Source: Mucilaginibacter gilvus (lineage in GTDB: Bacteria; Bacteroidota; Bacteroidia; Sphingobacteriales; Sphingobacteriaceae). From it: a DNA stretch of 64,000 nt. The notes under the pieces are model-generated. The model ran no database searches. It saw nothing but the letters and a program-made list of their open reading frames with translations, and was not told where the DNA came from. Positions 8,441 through 16,343 of the stretch are shown here, one piece after another. The DNA lies in the NCBI RefSeq assembly GCF_004054195.1, contig NZ_SBIW01000008.1, positions 124,001-188,000 on the forward strand. The letters run 5' to 3'. How positions within the stretch are numbered: the first letter of the stretch is position 1; each line of letters starts with the position of its first letter. The position numbers were made by a program, and so were the translations under genes.

Positions 8441-8477
8441 AAAAGGGCTGATAATCATTTAGATTATCAGCCCTTTT
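8441..8477 (+). terminator. Rho-independent terminator after the oxygenase gene
   Basis: A perfect 16-bp inverted repeat begins AAAAGGGCTGAT at 8441 and its second arm ends at 8477 in a T-run. The loop is about 5 nt. It lies 18 bp after the oxygenase stop codon. Confidence 0.9.
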
Positions 8478-8484
8478 ATTATAT

Positions 8485-8760
8485 CACGATGTCATTTCGA
8501 TGAGCAGCGGGCGGGGAGAGCGGGGCGCGAAGAGAAATCTTATACGCCACGTATGCAAACTATGCTTAGTCTTCACGAAATTACGCCTATGCCCTCTCGA
8601 TGAGCAGCAAGGGAGGGCACATAATATTTCTCATCGCTGCCGCGAGATTAGCGTAGCGGATCTCGTGGCATTGCATAACGCAAGCATTCCGCTTGCGAAT
8701 AACAACTGGAAACTGTTGCCATGCTATACCACGAGTTGGAAGTGGCTGTTGCAACGCTTT
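8485..8760. repeat. Intergenic repeat-like element with internal palindromes
   Basis: No convincing gene. The region starts with TGTCATTTCGATGAGCAGCG (8489-8508) and GAGAAATCTTA, which look like the interspersed GTCATTTCGA...GAGAAATCT elements I recall from Sphingobacteriaceae genomes. GATGAGCAGC occurs again near 8600 with ATTTCTCATCGCTGC soon after. CCGCGAGAT/ATCTCGTGG and CGCAAGC/GCTTGCG form further hairpins near 8640-8700. The repeat status is from memory and needs a genome-wide search. Confidence 0.5.
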
Positions 8761-10164
8761 TTACTCTAATTCCACCTTCTGATGCTGGTAGGGGATCTCT
8801 ATATTGGCAAATCCTTTTTCTTTCAGCTTCTCTGCAAAATGCTGTTGCACTTCGTACTCACCGTGGACAAGGAACAGCTGCTTTACTAATGCAGGGTCCT
8901 GGCAGCCGAGGAAATGGAGAAGATCTTCGTAATCGCCATGGGCGCTCATACTTTTGATGGACTGTACTTCGGCATTTACCAGGTATTGTTCGCCAAAAAT
9001 ATGCACCTCTTTTTCACCGCGTGCGAGGCGGCCTCCTAAAGAGTTGGGTTCGGCATAACCAACCATTAATATCGTGTTCTTTTGATCGCTGATGTTGTTT
9101 TTAATATGGTGTTTTACCCGTCCGGCCTCGGCCATGCCCGATGAGGAGATGATAACGCAAGGGCGTAAATCATCGTTCAGCGCGATGGATTCCTGGGTGG
9201 ACTGGATGAATTTCAACCCTTTGAATCCAAAGGGATCGGCATCTATTTTCATCACTTCTTTTACATCGTTATTATAAACTTCAGGGTGGTCTTTTAGTAC
9301 CTGCGTAGCTTTTTCAGATAGGGGGCTATCCACATAGTAAGGCACATCGGGTAATTCGCCTTTCAATTCCAGCGCATTGAGGGCGTAAAGTAATTCCTGG
9401 GTGCGGCCAACACTAAAGGCGGGGATAATCACCTTGCCTTTTTTAACCTCGCAGGTGTGTTTAATCACCTCCAGCAGGGCATCTTCAATGGGGCCTATAT
9501 CCTTATGCAGGCTATCGCCATACGTAGATTCCAGCAAAATATAATCGGCTTGTGGAAACGTTTGCGGGTTTTTTAGCAGTAGATCGCCGTAGCGGCCCAC
9601 ATCGCCGCTAAAAGTGATATAAGTTGTTTTGCCGTTTTCCTCCGCAGCTATGTGTACAGCCGCGCTGCCTAAAACGTGCCCGGCATCGGTAAATTTAAAT
9701 TTAACCTGCGGCGTAATATGATAAGCCTCGTGGTAATCCACAATCTTAAACAGGCTCAGTGCCTTTATTACATCATCCTCGGTATACAACGCCTCCAGTA
9801 GGGGCAGGCCTTTGCGGGCGCGGTGCTTGTTGCTGTACTCATTATCCTGCATTTGTATCTTGGCAGAGTCCGCCAGCAAAATCTTGCAAAGGTCCATGGT
9901 AGCGGCGGTGCAGAAGATCTGTCCTTCAAAACCTTCGGCCACCAGGCGTGGAATTAACCCGCAATGATCTATATGCGCGTGGGAGAGGATGAGGTAATCA
10001 ACTTTTGTGGGGTTGAAGCCAAAATGCTCGTTCATTTCTTCGGTTTGCTCGCCCAGGCCCTGGAACATGCCGCAGTCTAATAATATGCCTGTACCATCGG
10101 CTAAGCGTAAAAGATGTTTGCTGCCGGTAACATTACGGGCAGCGCCGTGAAAGGTTATATCCAT
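8761..10164 (-). CDS. Metallo-beta-lactamase/beta-CASP RNA-processing exonuclease family protein
   Basis: A 467-residue two-domain protein. The metallo-beta-lactamase core has H62-x-H64-x-D66-H67 (in S-H-A-H-I-D-H), the D-A-G-H-V-L-G-S motif and S-G-D-V-G-R for the dinuclear zinc site. The beta-CASP insert and C-terminal RMMBL part contain S-S-S-G-M-A-E-A-G-R and S-A-H-G-D-Y. This is the CPSF73/YsmA-like architecture, found in RNases acting on RNA ends in the cytoplasm. Length matches the family. It is a stand-alone gene, divergent from the blaI-like operon. Confidence 0.9.
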   Translation of the reverse strand: MDITFHGAARNVTGSKHLLRLADGTGILLDCGMFQGLGEQTEEMNEHFGFNPTKVDYLILSHAHIDHCGLIPRLVAEGFEGQIFCTAATMDLCKILLADSAKIQMQDNEYSNKHRARKGLPLLEALYTEDDVIKALSLFKIVDYHEAYHITPQVKFKFTDAGHVLGSAAVHIAAEENGKTTYITFSGDVGRYGDLLLKNPQTFPQADYILLESTYGDSLHKDIGPIEDALLEVIKHTCEVKKGKVIIPAFSVGRTQELLYALNALELKGELPDVPYYVDSPLSEKATQVLKDHPEVYNNDVKEVMKIDADPFGFKGLKFIQSTQESIALNDDLRPCVIISSSGMAEAGRVKHHIKNNISDQKNTILMVGYAEPNSLGGRLARGEKEVHIFGEQYLVNAEVQSIKSMSAHGDYEDLLHFLGCQDPALVKQLFLVHGEYEVQQHFAEKLKEKGFANIEIPYQHQKVELE

Positions 10165-10222
10165 TTATAATTGGTTGTGGATTGAAGAACCAAACATGCG
10201 GATAAAAGTTTAATAAATAAAA

Positions 10223-10286
10223 AACTAAACTTTTAGTTGTTAATTTCATTATTATATTTTAACTTCGTTTAACTAACAAGTTAGTT
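10223..10286 (+). promoter_or_regulatory. Two 16-bp operator palindromes upstream of the BlaI-type regulator
   Basis: Two perfect 7-2-7 palindromes share the outer sequence AACTAA...TTAGTT. AACTAAA-CT-TTTAGTT is at 10223-10238 and AACTAAC-AA-GTTAGTT is at 10271-10286, with centres 48 bp apart. A TATATTTT -7-like element lies between them, and the second palindrome ends 7 bp before the ATG at 10294. They look like the binding sites of the BlaI/MecI-family repressor encoded just downstream, giving autoregulation. Confidence 0.7.
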
Positions 10287-10293
10287 TATTATT

Positions 10294-10668
10294 ATGATGG
10301 AAATTAAAGAGTTAACCCGCGCCGAAGAACAGATAATGCAGGTGCTTTGGCAATTAAAAAAAGGCTTCGTAAAAGATGTGCTTGATGTATTGCCCGAGCC
10401 AAAACCGGCTTATAATACGGTGTCAACCATTATCCGCATCCTGGAGACCAAGGGCTTTGTTGGCCACACGGCCTACGGAAAAAGCCACGAGTATAACCCC
10501 ATAGTAAGCAAGGAGCAGTATAAAAATTTTGCTGCCGATAAATTGCTGACGGGCTACTTTGATAATTCGGTAAACCGGATGCTTTCCTTTTTTGTGAAGA
10601 AGGAAAAAATAGACCTGAAAGAGGCCGATGAGATCATGAAACTGATTGAGAAACTTAAAGATAAATAG
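10294..10668 (+). CDS. BlaI/MecI/CopY family transcriptional repressor
   Basis: A 124-residue winged-helix regulator. Residues 1-80 contain the family's L-T-x-A-E-x-Q-I-M-x-V-L-W start, the [17 protein letters not shown] recognition region and L-E-x-K-G-F-V. The C-terminal part provides the dimerisation and cleavage region. In known systems this repressor is inactivated by proteolysis triggered by an M56 membrane protease, and the next gene (2 nt downstream) encodes just such a protein. Two candidate operators lie upstream. Two adjacent ATG codons (10294 and 10297) are both usable. Confidence 0.93.
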   Translation: MMEIKELTRAEEQIMQVLWQLKKGFVKDVLDVLPEPKPAYNTVSTIIRILETKGFVGHTAYGKSHEYNPIVSKEQYKNFAADKLLTGYFDNSVNRMLSFFVKKEKIDLKEADEIMKLIEKLKDK

Positions 10669-10670
10669 TT

Positions 10671-12644
10671 ATGGCTTGGTGGCATTATTTATTACTGGTA
10701 AATATTTACCTCACCCTGTTCTTTGGCTTTTACGCGCTGCTTTTGCGCCGCGAAACATTTTTTCAGCTTAACCGCATCTATTTGGTAGGGGCGGCATTGC
10801 TATCGTTCTTTATCCCGCTTATCCAATCAGAATGGGTGAAAAACTTGTTCATCACCCAAAAGGTGCAATATGCTTTTTACGGCACCGGTACCGATATTAA
10901 TATAACGGCGCTGGCGCCGATACAAGATAGCGCCTACACCCTGGGCGAGATATTGGTAATGGTATACCTCGCGGGTGTGATATTGCTCGCCCTGCGGCTA
11001 ATGTGGCAGTTTATGCAGTTACGGCAGGTGATAAGGCACGCCGTTCCATCGGCCCCTTATTCGTTCTTTAATAAAATAAACGTTGCCGAGGATGCCGAAA
11101 GCCGCGAGGTGATCATAGCGCACGAAGAGGTGCATGCGCAGCAGTGGCACTCCGCAGATGTGCTTATAATAGAGGCGGTGATGATCATCAACTGGTTTAA
11201 CCCGGTGGTGTACCTGTACCGTTTTTCCATCAAGCATATCCACGAATATATTGCCGACAGGCAGGCCATCAAGGTCGGCAACGATAAAGCCGAATACGCA
11301 TTATTGCTGCTGAGCCAAACCTTTAATGCCCCGGCGCACCAGTTAGTTAACCCATTTTATAACCACAGCCTATTAAAACAACGCATTATGATGTTACAAA
11401 AAAATAAATCGCAGCGGGTTAAGCTGCTGAAATACGGCTTATCGGCACCTTTGTTTGTACTGATGCTGGTATTGTCGTCCGCCACTATCAGCAACAGCAA
11501 AGCGGTAGAAAGCATCCATGATAATGCAGAGGAACTGTTTTTACAACCGGCAACAGCCGCAATATCAAATAACGATGTGGAAGAAATACTTTTAAACGAA
11601 CAGGCGACCGCCAAAAACTTGTTGTTAAAAGAGACCGTAGTAGAAATTGATACTAACAAGAAAAGCACGGTTTATACAGCCGTACAGGATCAACCCAGGT
11701 TTCCGGGTGGTATAGAGGCTTTCCCAAAGTATTTGGCAAAAACCATCAAATATCCAAAAATAGCCCGCGAGCATAATGTACATGGGCGCGTGATATTAAC
11801 TTTTGTGGTAGAGAAAGACGGCTCGCTGAGCGATATTAAGGTACTGCGCGGTATCGGCAGCGGCTGCGATGAAGAGGCTGTACGTGCGGTAAAAGCATCA
11901 CCAAAATGGATAGCCGGAAAGCAGGGTGGCAAAAAGGTGCGCGTGCAATACTCGGTACCGGTGAATTTCGCGCTGCTGAGCGAAGCCGCGGCAATTAAAG
12001 TTGGGCAAGCCGACTTGAGCACCGGTTTAACCGAAGCTATATTTACCGAGGTAGAACAGCAGCCGGGTTTTCCAGGAGGTAACGTTGCTTGTGCCAAATA
12101 TTTGCAAACCAGCATTAAATACCCTGTAGAGGCCCGCAAAAATAAAGTACAGGGTAGGGTAATAACCAGTTTTGTGGTGATGAAAGATGGTAACATCGGC
12201 GATGTGAAAGTGTTGAATGGAATTGGTTACGGTGCCGACGAGGAAGCTGTCCGCGTGATCAAAAACATGCCGAAATGGTATCCCGGTATGCAAAATGGCC
12301 GGCCGGTAAATGTAAAGTATACTTTGCCCATAGCGTTTACTTTGGATGGTAAACAGCTAAACCTTCAAGGGAAAATAGACCCCGCCATTTATCCTAAAAC
12401 ATACACCGCAGTAGCCGGTGATGCTACTACTTTAAAAACAGGCGATGGCACCACATTTATAGAGTTGAAAGGACCGATAAAACCTCTATACATGGTAGAT
12501 GGCAAAGAAGTAACGAATCTGGGTACCGTCAATCCCAAAGAAATTCAAAGCATCAGCGTTTTAAAGGATGCTTCGGCTACGTCTATATATGGCGATAAAG
12601 GCAAAAACGGTGTGATAGTGGTCACCATGAAAAAGGCTAAGTAA
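10671..12644 (+). CDS. BlaR1-type M56 metallopeptidase fused to two TonB C-terminal domains and a SusC-plug-like tail
   Basis: A 657-residue membrane protein. Transmembrane segments lie near residues 5-25, 35-52, 91-111 and 258-271. The zinc peptidase motif H151-E-E-V-H155 and a downstream E/D region (H-E-Y-I-A-D near 191-196) mark the M56 domain. After the last membrane segment come two TonB C-terminal domains (about 335-432 and 455-550), each with P-x-F-P-G-G, I-K-Y-P and G-x-V-x-x-x-F-V-V. The tail (about 590-657) has the V-D-G-K-E-V and [12 protein letters not shown] signature of SusC-type plug domains. No beta-lactam sensor domain is present. It probably senses an envelope signal and cleaves the partner repressor; the TonB part may touch outer-membrane receptors. 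Confidence 0.9.
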   Translation: MAWWHYLLLVNIYLTLFFGFYALLLRRETFFQLNRIYLVGAALLSFFIPLIQSEWVKNLFITQKVQYAFYGTGTDINITALAPIQDSAYTLGEILVMVYLAGVILLALRLMWQFMQLRQVIRHAVPSAPYSFFNKINVAEDAESREVIIAHEEVHAQQWHSADVLIIEAVMIINWFNPVVYLYRFSIKHIHEYIADRQAIKVGNDKAEYALLLLSQTFNAPAHQLVNPFYNHSLLKQRIMMLQKNKSQRVKLLKYGLSAPLFVLMLVLSSATISNSKAVESIHDNAEELFLQPATAAISNNDVEEILLNEQATAKNLLLKETVVEIDTNKKSTVYTAVQDQPRFPGGIEAFPKYLAKTIKYPKIAREHNVHGRVILTFVVEKDGSLSDIKVLRGIGSGCDEEAVRAVKASPKWIAGKQGGKKVRVQYSVPVNFALLSEAAAIKVGQADLSTGLTEAIFTEVEQQPGFPGGNVACAKYLQTSIKYPVEARKNKVQGRVITSFVVMKDGNIGDVKVLNGIGYGADEEAVRVIKNMPKWYPGMQNGRPVNVKYTLPIAFTLDGKQLNLQGKIDPAIYPKTYTAVAGDATTLKTGDGTTFIELKGPIKPLYMVDGKEVTNLGTVNPKEIQSISVLKDASATSIYGDKGKNGVIVVTMKKAK

Positions 12645-12672
12645 AAGCAAATAGTTAATTATAAACCCTGCG

Positions 12673-12704
12673 TCGGGGGATGAAAAATCCGCCGGCTTTT
12701 TTTT
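12673..12704 (+). terminator. Terminator of the BlaI/M56 operon
   Basis: An imperfect GC-rich hairpin around GGAT-gaaaa-ATCC, extended by CGG/CCG pairing, is followed by eight T residues (12697-12704). It lies 28 bp after the M56 gene. Confidence 0.7.
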
Positions 12705-12722
12705 CGCATTTATCAAATGCAT

Positions 12723-12757
12723 ATCGCTAAATTTATACACATAAACCTTTTAGCGAT
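12723..12757. repeat. 9-bp perfect inverted repeat overlapping the next start codon
   Basis: ATCGCTAAA (12723-12731) and TTTAGCGAT (12749-12757) are exact reverse complements separated by 17 nt. The second arm ends in the first two bases of the preferred ATG (12756). It could hide the start in RNA or bind a dimeric regulator. Confidence 0.5.
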
Positions 12758-13139
12758 GAACTTTAAACTCTTACTCCAATTATCCGTCTTCGGGCTGATC
12801 ATGGCATTTGGCACCATATCCTTAATTCCCGAAAAAATTGAACCCGTTTTTTGGGTGGTGATATTTATTTTCTGCGCGGTGGTTATTGCCAAAGCATGCC
12901 CGGGTAAATATTTTTGGCATGGCTTTGTTTTAAGTTTGATAAACAGCGTTTGGATAACCATTGTGCACACCATTTTTTATGACAACTACCTGCCACATCA
13001 CCCTAATATGGGGTCTTTTGAATTGGGCAGGCACCCACGTTTAATGCTGATTTTGATGGCCCCGGTTTTCGGGATTATGTTCGGGCTGATACAGGGATTG
13101 TTTGCATTCGCAGCCTCAAAATTGGTGAAGAAAAATTAG
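12756..13139 (+). CDS. Small integral membrane protein of unknown function
   Basis: A protein of about 127 residues with three or four hydrophobic segments (about 5-25, 30-47, 50-70 and 97-117 from this start) and a basic end L-V-K-K-N. I chose the ATG at 12756 because the frame's earlier ATG at 12717 sits only 13 bp after the terminator T-run and adds a poorly hydrophobic lead. The family is not recognised, but it resembles small DUF4199-like membrane proteins in layout. It converges on the PAS gene with only 2 bp between the stop codons. Confidence 0.65.
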   Translation: MNFKLLLQLSVFGLIMAFGTISLIPEKIEPVFWVVIFIFCAVVIAKACPGKYFWHGFVLSLINSVWITIVHTIFYDNYLPHHPNMGSFELGRHPRLMLILMAPVFGIMFGLIQGLFAFAASKLVKKN

Positions 13140-13141
13140 GA

Positions 13142-13828
13142 TCATTGCGTTTCGGCGGCGGCTTCGGCTTCCTGCCGTTCGCGCAGGTTGCGCATTATTT
13201 TGGTAAAACCCCTGTGATTTTTTTCCTCATCGTATAAAGGGAAAACCAGGCCGCTGCCCCAAAAACGCGAGCCATCTTTACGCATGTGATAACGTTCATC
13301 TATGGCGCGGCCATTTGTTAAAGCGCCATACAGTTCCTTTTCGGGTTCGCCAATGGCAATGTCCTCTGGTGTGAAGAATATTTTGGCGCTAACGCCGATC
13401 ACCTCTACCTCTTTATAACCCAATACATTTTCGGCACCCGAGTTCCAGCTGTTTATATCGCCATTTTTGTCGGTGGTGATCACCGCGTAATCCTCCAGGC
13501 TTTCCAGCACCTGGTGAAAAAACTCTTCACTCATTCTAAAATAGCTATCGTCGAAAATATCGTTACTGGTAATGATGTCGCTTATAGTTTCATAATCCAG
13601 CATAATAATGGTTTCGTTTATGCCGGCAGCCATTATCATCGGTTCGCGGGTTATTTTGTAAAAGGTTTCATACCCCTCGGGCAATTTATAAAGCTCTGGT
13701 TTTTTGCGTACCGGCTTTAAAGTTAGCGCGGTTTCCATTGACGGCTCGGAGGCGGTGCTGGCCAGTAAATAAGTGTAACCCTTTTCTATCAGGTCGCCAA
13801 GCAATTGTGGGGTGAAGGGTATTTTCAT
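13142..13828 (-). CDS. PAS domain S-box protein
   Basis: A 228-residue cytoplasmic protein with no kinase, cyclase or DNA-binding domain. Residues 100-215 form a PAS domain with a PAC-like end: A-V-I-T-T-D-K-N-G-D-I-N-S-W-N-S-G-A-E, then V-L-G-Y, I-F-F-T-P-E-D, R-K-D-G-S-R-F-W-G and G-F-T-K-I-M-R-N-L. This sequence type is close to redox or light-sensing PAS modules, but no cofactor can be assigned. The N-terminal 90 residues are unrecognised. It likely acts as a free sensory or adaptor module. A hairpin separates it from the lmo0937-like gene upstream. Confidence 0.85.
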   Translation of the reverse strand: MKIPFTPQLLGDLIEKGYTYLLASTASEPSMETALTLKPVRKKPELYKLPEGYETFYKITREPMIMAAGINETIIMLDYETISDIITSNDIFDDSYFRMSEEFFHQVLESLEDYAVITTDKNGDINSWNSGAENVLGYKEVEVIGVSAKIFFTPEDIAIGEPEKELYGALTNGRAIDERYHMRKDGSRFWGSGLVFPLYDEEKNHRGFTKIMRNLRERQEAEAAAETQ

Positions 13829-13847
13829 GGTAAAGGGATATTATGCA

Positions 13848-13870
13848 AAAGGCCCCGGAAAGCCGGGGCC
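13848..13870 (-). terminator. Terminator between the lmo0937-like gene and the PAS gene
   Basis: The perfect 8-bp GC hairpin GGCCCCGG-aaag-CCGGGGCC (13851-13870) is followed on the minus strand by TTTT. It lies just 3' of the small lmo0937-like gene. Confidence 0.8.
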
Positions 13871-13890
13871 CAGTTTTTTTATAAAGAAAT

Positions 13891-14046
13891 TTATACAGCA
13901 GTTGGCCTGCGAATAATGCCCAGTATAACTGCAATAACTGCAATAACTAACAGCACGTGGATAAGGCTGCCCGCCGCGGTAAAAAATACGCCAATTGCCC
14001 AGCCTATGATGAGGATAACGGCAATGATATACAATAATGAATTCAT
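13891..14046 (-). CDS. lmo0937-family small membrane protein (51 aa)
   Basis: A short gene, ATG at 14044-14046 and TAA at 13891-13893. The product starts M-N-S-L-L-Y-I-I-A-V and ends I-R-R-P-T-A-V. It has two hydrophobic segments separated by F-F-T-A-A-G-S-L-I-H, the layout of the lmo0937/DUF5670 family: small double-pass membrane peptides often linked to envelope stress in Bacteroidota. The repeated V-I-A-V-I-A-V-I-L-G-I-I-R in the second helix supports the family. Upstream on the minus strand, TTGACA and TATAAAA elements may form its promoter. A strong terminator follows. Confidence 0.85.
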   Translation of the reverse strand: MNSLLYIIAVILIIGWAIGVFFTAAGSLIHVLLVIAVIAVILGIIRRPTAV

Positions 14047-14257
14047 GGTTGATGGTTTAAAATGTTTTATAGATAGTGTTTGTCAAGTATATATAAATAA
14101 CATGCCAAAAAGTTTTTAGCCATTTTTAAAGCTGATAGCGTAGGTATTTAGCTATAAGAAATCAGATAATGCGAATTTTCGGCTATGCCCCAATGTTTTA
14201 TTTTACTTCATTTTGTGTTAATTAGTGAACATTGGTTTTTTCCGATATCGCCTAAAT

Positions 14258-14294
14258 AAAAACCCCCTTCCTGAAAAATCAAAAAGGGGGTTTT
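14258..14294 (-). terminator. Terminator of the M61 peptidase gene
   Basis: AAAACCCCCTT (14259-14269) and AAGGGGGTTTT (14284-14294) form a perfect 11-bp stem. On the minus strand it lies 20 bp beyond the stop codon and ends in a T-run. The region 14047-14257 holds nothing else that I can identify beyond the possible lmo0937-like promoter. Confidence 0.88.
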
Positions 14295-14313
14295 AAAATG
14301 AGATCGTATTTCC

Positions 14314-16119
14314 TTACAGCTTCAGCCATTTTTTGCGCACGGCCAATTGCTGCGCGGTAGGGTTTGGCAGTTCTTCGGCCTTGTATTGTACGCGGTTGTT
14401 ACGTAACAAAGTAACCGGCAGGTTGTAGGCTTTACCATCGCGACTAACGGTTACGGTAATTTTATCGCCAACCTTGCGGCCATTCATCAGGGTGGTCATA
14501 TCAGTAACGGGAGTGCCATCTACCGATACAATTTCGTCGCCAACGCTAATACCATCTTTCCAGCCGGCACCATCGCGCAGCACCATGCTCACAATCTTTT
14601 TACCTGTAGGCTGGTTGCTTGCAGATACGCCGAGGGTTGGGGTATTGCTATCGGCCAGTTGGTCGGAAATTTTGTAACCGGCGTAGCCAAGGTATTTGTT
14701 GTAATCTATAGGTGCCAAACCGTTGATATACTTTGCATAGAAATCATCCAGATTTTTACCGGCAAATTTTTCGAAGGCCAGTTTAAACTCGGCATCGGTA
14801 TAGCCGCGTTTTTTGCCTTTGTAATAAGTGTTGTACATGTACTTCATCGCGTCATCCAGCGATTGTTTGCCACCGCTGTAGTTCATGATCTCCAGGTCGA
14901 GCAGCATACCTATAACCGCGCCCTTATCGTAGTAAGATATACCGGTGTTGAAAGAGTTTTCGTTAGGGCGGTATGCTTTTATCCATGCATCAAAGCTGGC
15001 TTCGGCCAGTGGCTGTACTTTTGTGCCCGGCTGGTTCTCAACCGTGTTGATATCGCCAACGGCATCGCCGAGATAGCTCTCTACCGAATACAGATCGGCG
15101 TGGCGGCGGATCAAATTCTGGTAGTAAGCGGTAAAACCTTCGGCTATCCAAAGGTTGGTGGTGTAATTTTCGGTCTCGTAATCAAACGGGCCCAATACAA
15201 TAGGGCGCAGGCGTTTTACATTCCACAAGTGGAAATGCTCATGCGCTACCAAGCCTAAAAAGTTAATATAGCCGCTTTCGCTGCCATATTGCTCGCGGCT
15301 GGCACCCAATACGGTAGAGCTTAAGTGCTCCAGGCCACCGCCGCCGCGCTGGCGGTTATGTACAATAAAAGTGTAGTGTTTGTTAGGATTCTCGCCAAAA
15401 ACAGCAGTTTCTGCTTCTATTACTTTCGCCATATCTTTTTTCAGGCGTTCTTTATCATAATTACCGCCGCCGTACATCGCTACTTCGTATTTTACACCTG
15501 CAGCATCAAAGCCAAAAACATCCTGCGTGCCTACTTCAATAGGCGAATCGTACAAGATATCAAAGTTTGGAGCAGTTAGAGCAAATTGGTCGCCGCCGAT
15601 TTTTTCGAGACTGGTAGATACGGTGGTCCAATCTTTATAAGGGATAATTTTTATGGTTGATGGCTGGGCAAGCATCCCTTTAGGATATAAAAACACACCG
15701 GTAGTTGATAAAAAGCCATGGGTAACATCAACAAAGCTGGTACGAACCGATACCTCGAATGAATAAACCTTATATTTAATTACCACCGTTGATATACCTG
15801 CGGTGTTGATATGCCAGGTGTTTTTGCTTGTTTTTGAAGCTGCAACATCTTTGCCGTTAGCGGTGGCAGTAAGGCTTTCAATGTTTTTGGCAAATTCCCT
15901 TACGAGGTATGAGCCGGGTGTCCATACCGGCATTTTAACGTCAAGGGAGGCTTGTTTTAAGCCGCTTACGGTCATCTCTACATCAACGTAGTGGGCTTGT
16001 GCCTCGGGGAAAGTAACTTTATAAGCTATTTTGGGGGAAACTACAGCCGCGCCCGCCGTGGAGATCTTCATAAGTAACAATATTAAATAAGCCAGGGCTA
16101 ATGGTTTAAAATTTTTCAT
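14314..16119 (-). CDS. M61 family metallopeptidase (glycyl aminopeptidase-like) with PDZ domain
   Basis: A 601-residue exported protein with a signal peptide (residues 1-24). An N-terminal beta-sandwich (about 28-190) contains M-P-V-W-T-P-G-S-Y-L-V-R, a family hallmark. The catalytic zinc site is H293-E-H-F-H297 within V-A-H-E-H-F-H-L-W-N-V-K-R, followed by a helical domain with W-I-A-E-G-F-T-A-Y-Y as the third-ligand region. A PDZ domain (about 490-575) has the I-S-V-G-D-E-I-V-S-V-D-G motif. M61 enzymes remove N-terminal Gly or Ala; the PDZ domain presumably selects substrates in the periplasm. It is a single-gene unit with its own terminator. Confidence 0.93.
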   Translation of the reverse strand: MKNFKPLALAYLILLLMKISTAGAAVVSPKIAYKVTFPEAQAHYVDVEMTVSGLKQASLDVKMPVWTPGSYLVREFAKNIESLTATANGKDVAASKTSKNTWHINTAGISTVVIKYKVYSFEVSVRTSFVDVTHGFLSTTGVFLYPKGMLAQPSTIKIIPYKDWTTVSTSLEKIGGDQFALTAPNFDILYDSPIEVGTQDVFGFDAAGVKYEVAMYGGGNYDKERLKKDMAKVIEAETAVFGENPNKHYTFIVHNRQRGGGGLEHLSSTVLGASREQYGSESGYINFLGLVAHEHFHLWNVKRLRPIVLGPFDYETENYTTNLWIAEGFTAYYQNLIRRHADLYSVESYLGDAVGDINTVENQPGTKVQPLAEASFDAWIKAYRPNENSFNTGISYYDKGAVIGMLLDLEIMNYSGGKQSLDDAMKYMYNTYYKGKKRGYTDAEFKLAFEKFAGKNLDDFYAKYINGLAPIDYNKYLGYAGYKISDQLADSNTPTLGVSASNQPTGKKIVSMVLRDGAGWKDGISVGDEIVSVDGTPVTDMTTLMNGRKVGDKITVTVSRDGKAYNLPVTLLRNNRVQYKAEELPNPTAQQLAVRKKWLKL

Positions 16120-16241
16120 GGCTGCAAGTTATAAATTTTTATGTTTTTTAATTGCAAAGCAAAAAATGCAAATGTTGTAAAATGGTTGATACAAGCAATC
16201 AATATACGCCCTAAGCGGTTAGTTTTGCGCATATTAACCAA

Positions 16242-16274
16242 TTGCAGGTTATAACCGATATACATTTATATTTG
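16242..16274 (+). promoter_or_regulatory. Promoter of the RND efflux operon
   Basis: TATATTTG at 16267-16274 matches the Bacteroidota -7 consensus TAnnTTTG exactly. A TTG at 16242-16244 could be the -33 element with a 22-bp spacer, somewhat long. The start codon lies 69 bp downstream, leaving a leader of about 65 nt. Confidence 0.55.
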
Positions 16275-16343
16275 CGTGAATGAACAGTTACAAAGCCTTA
16301 ATTAATACTATCACAACCCATTTACTTTGCCAATACGCCAAAC

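Noticed and set aside
8500..8769. 89-codon plus-strand frame
   Set aside because: Lies in repeat-like DNA and runs into the end of the beta-CASP gene; no protein-like pattern.
14659..15258. 199-codon frame antisense to the M61 peptidase
   Set aside because: Fully inside a well-supported gene; a shadow frame.
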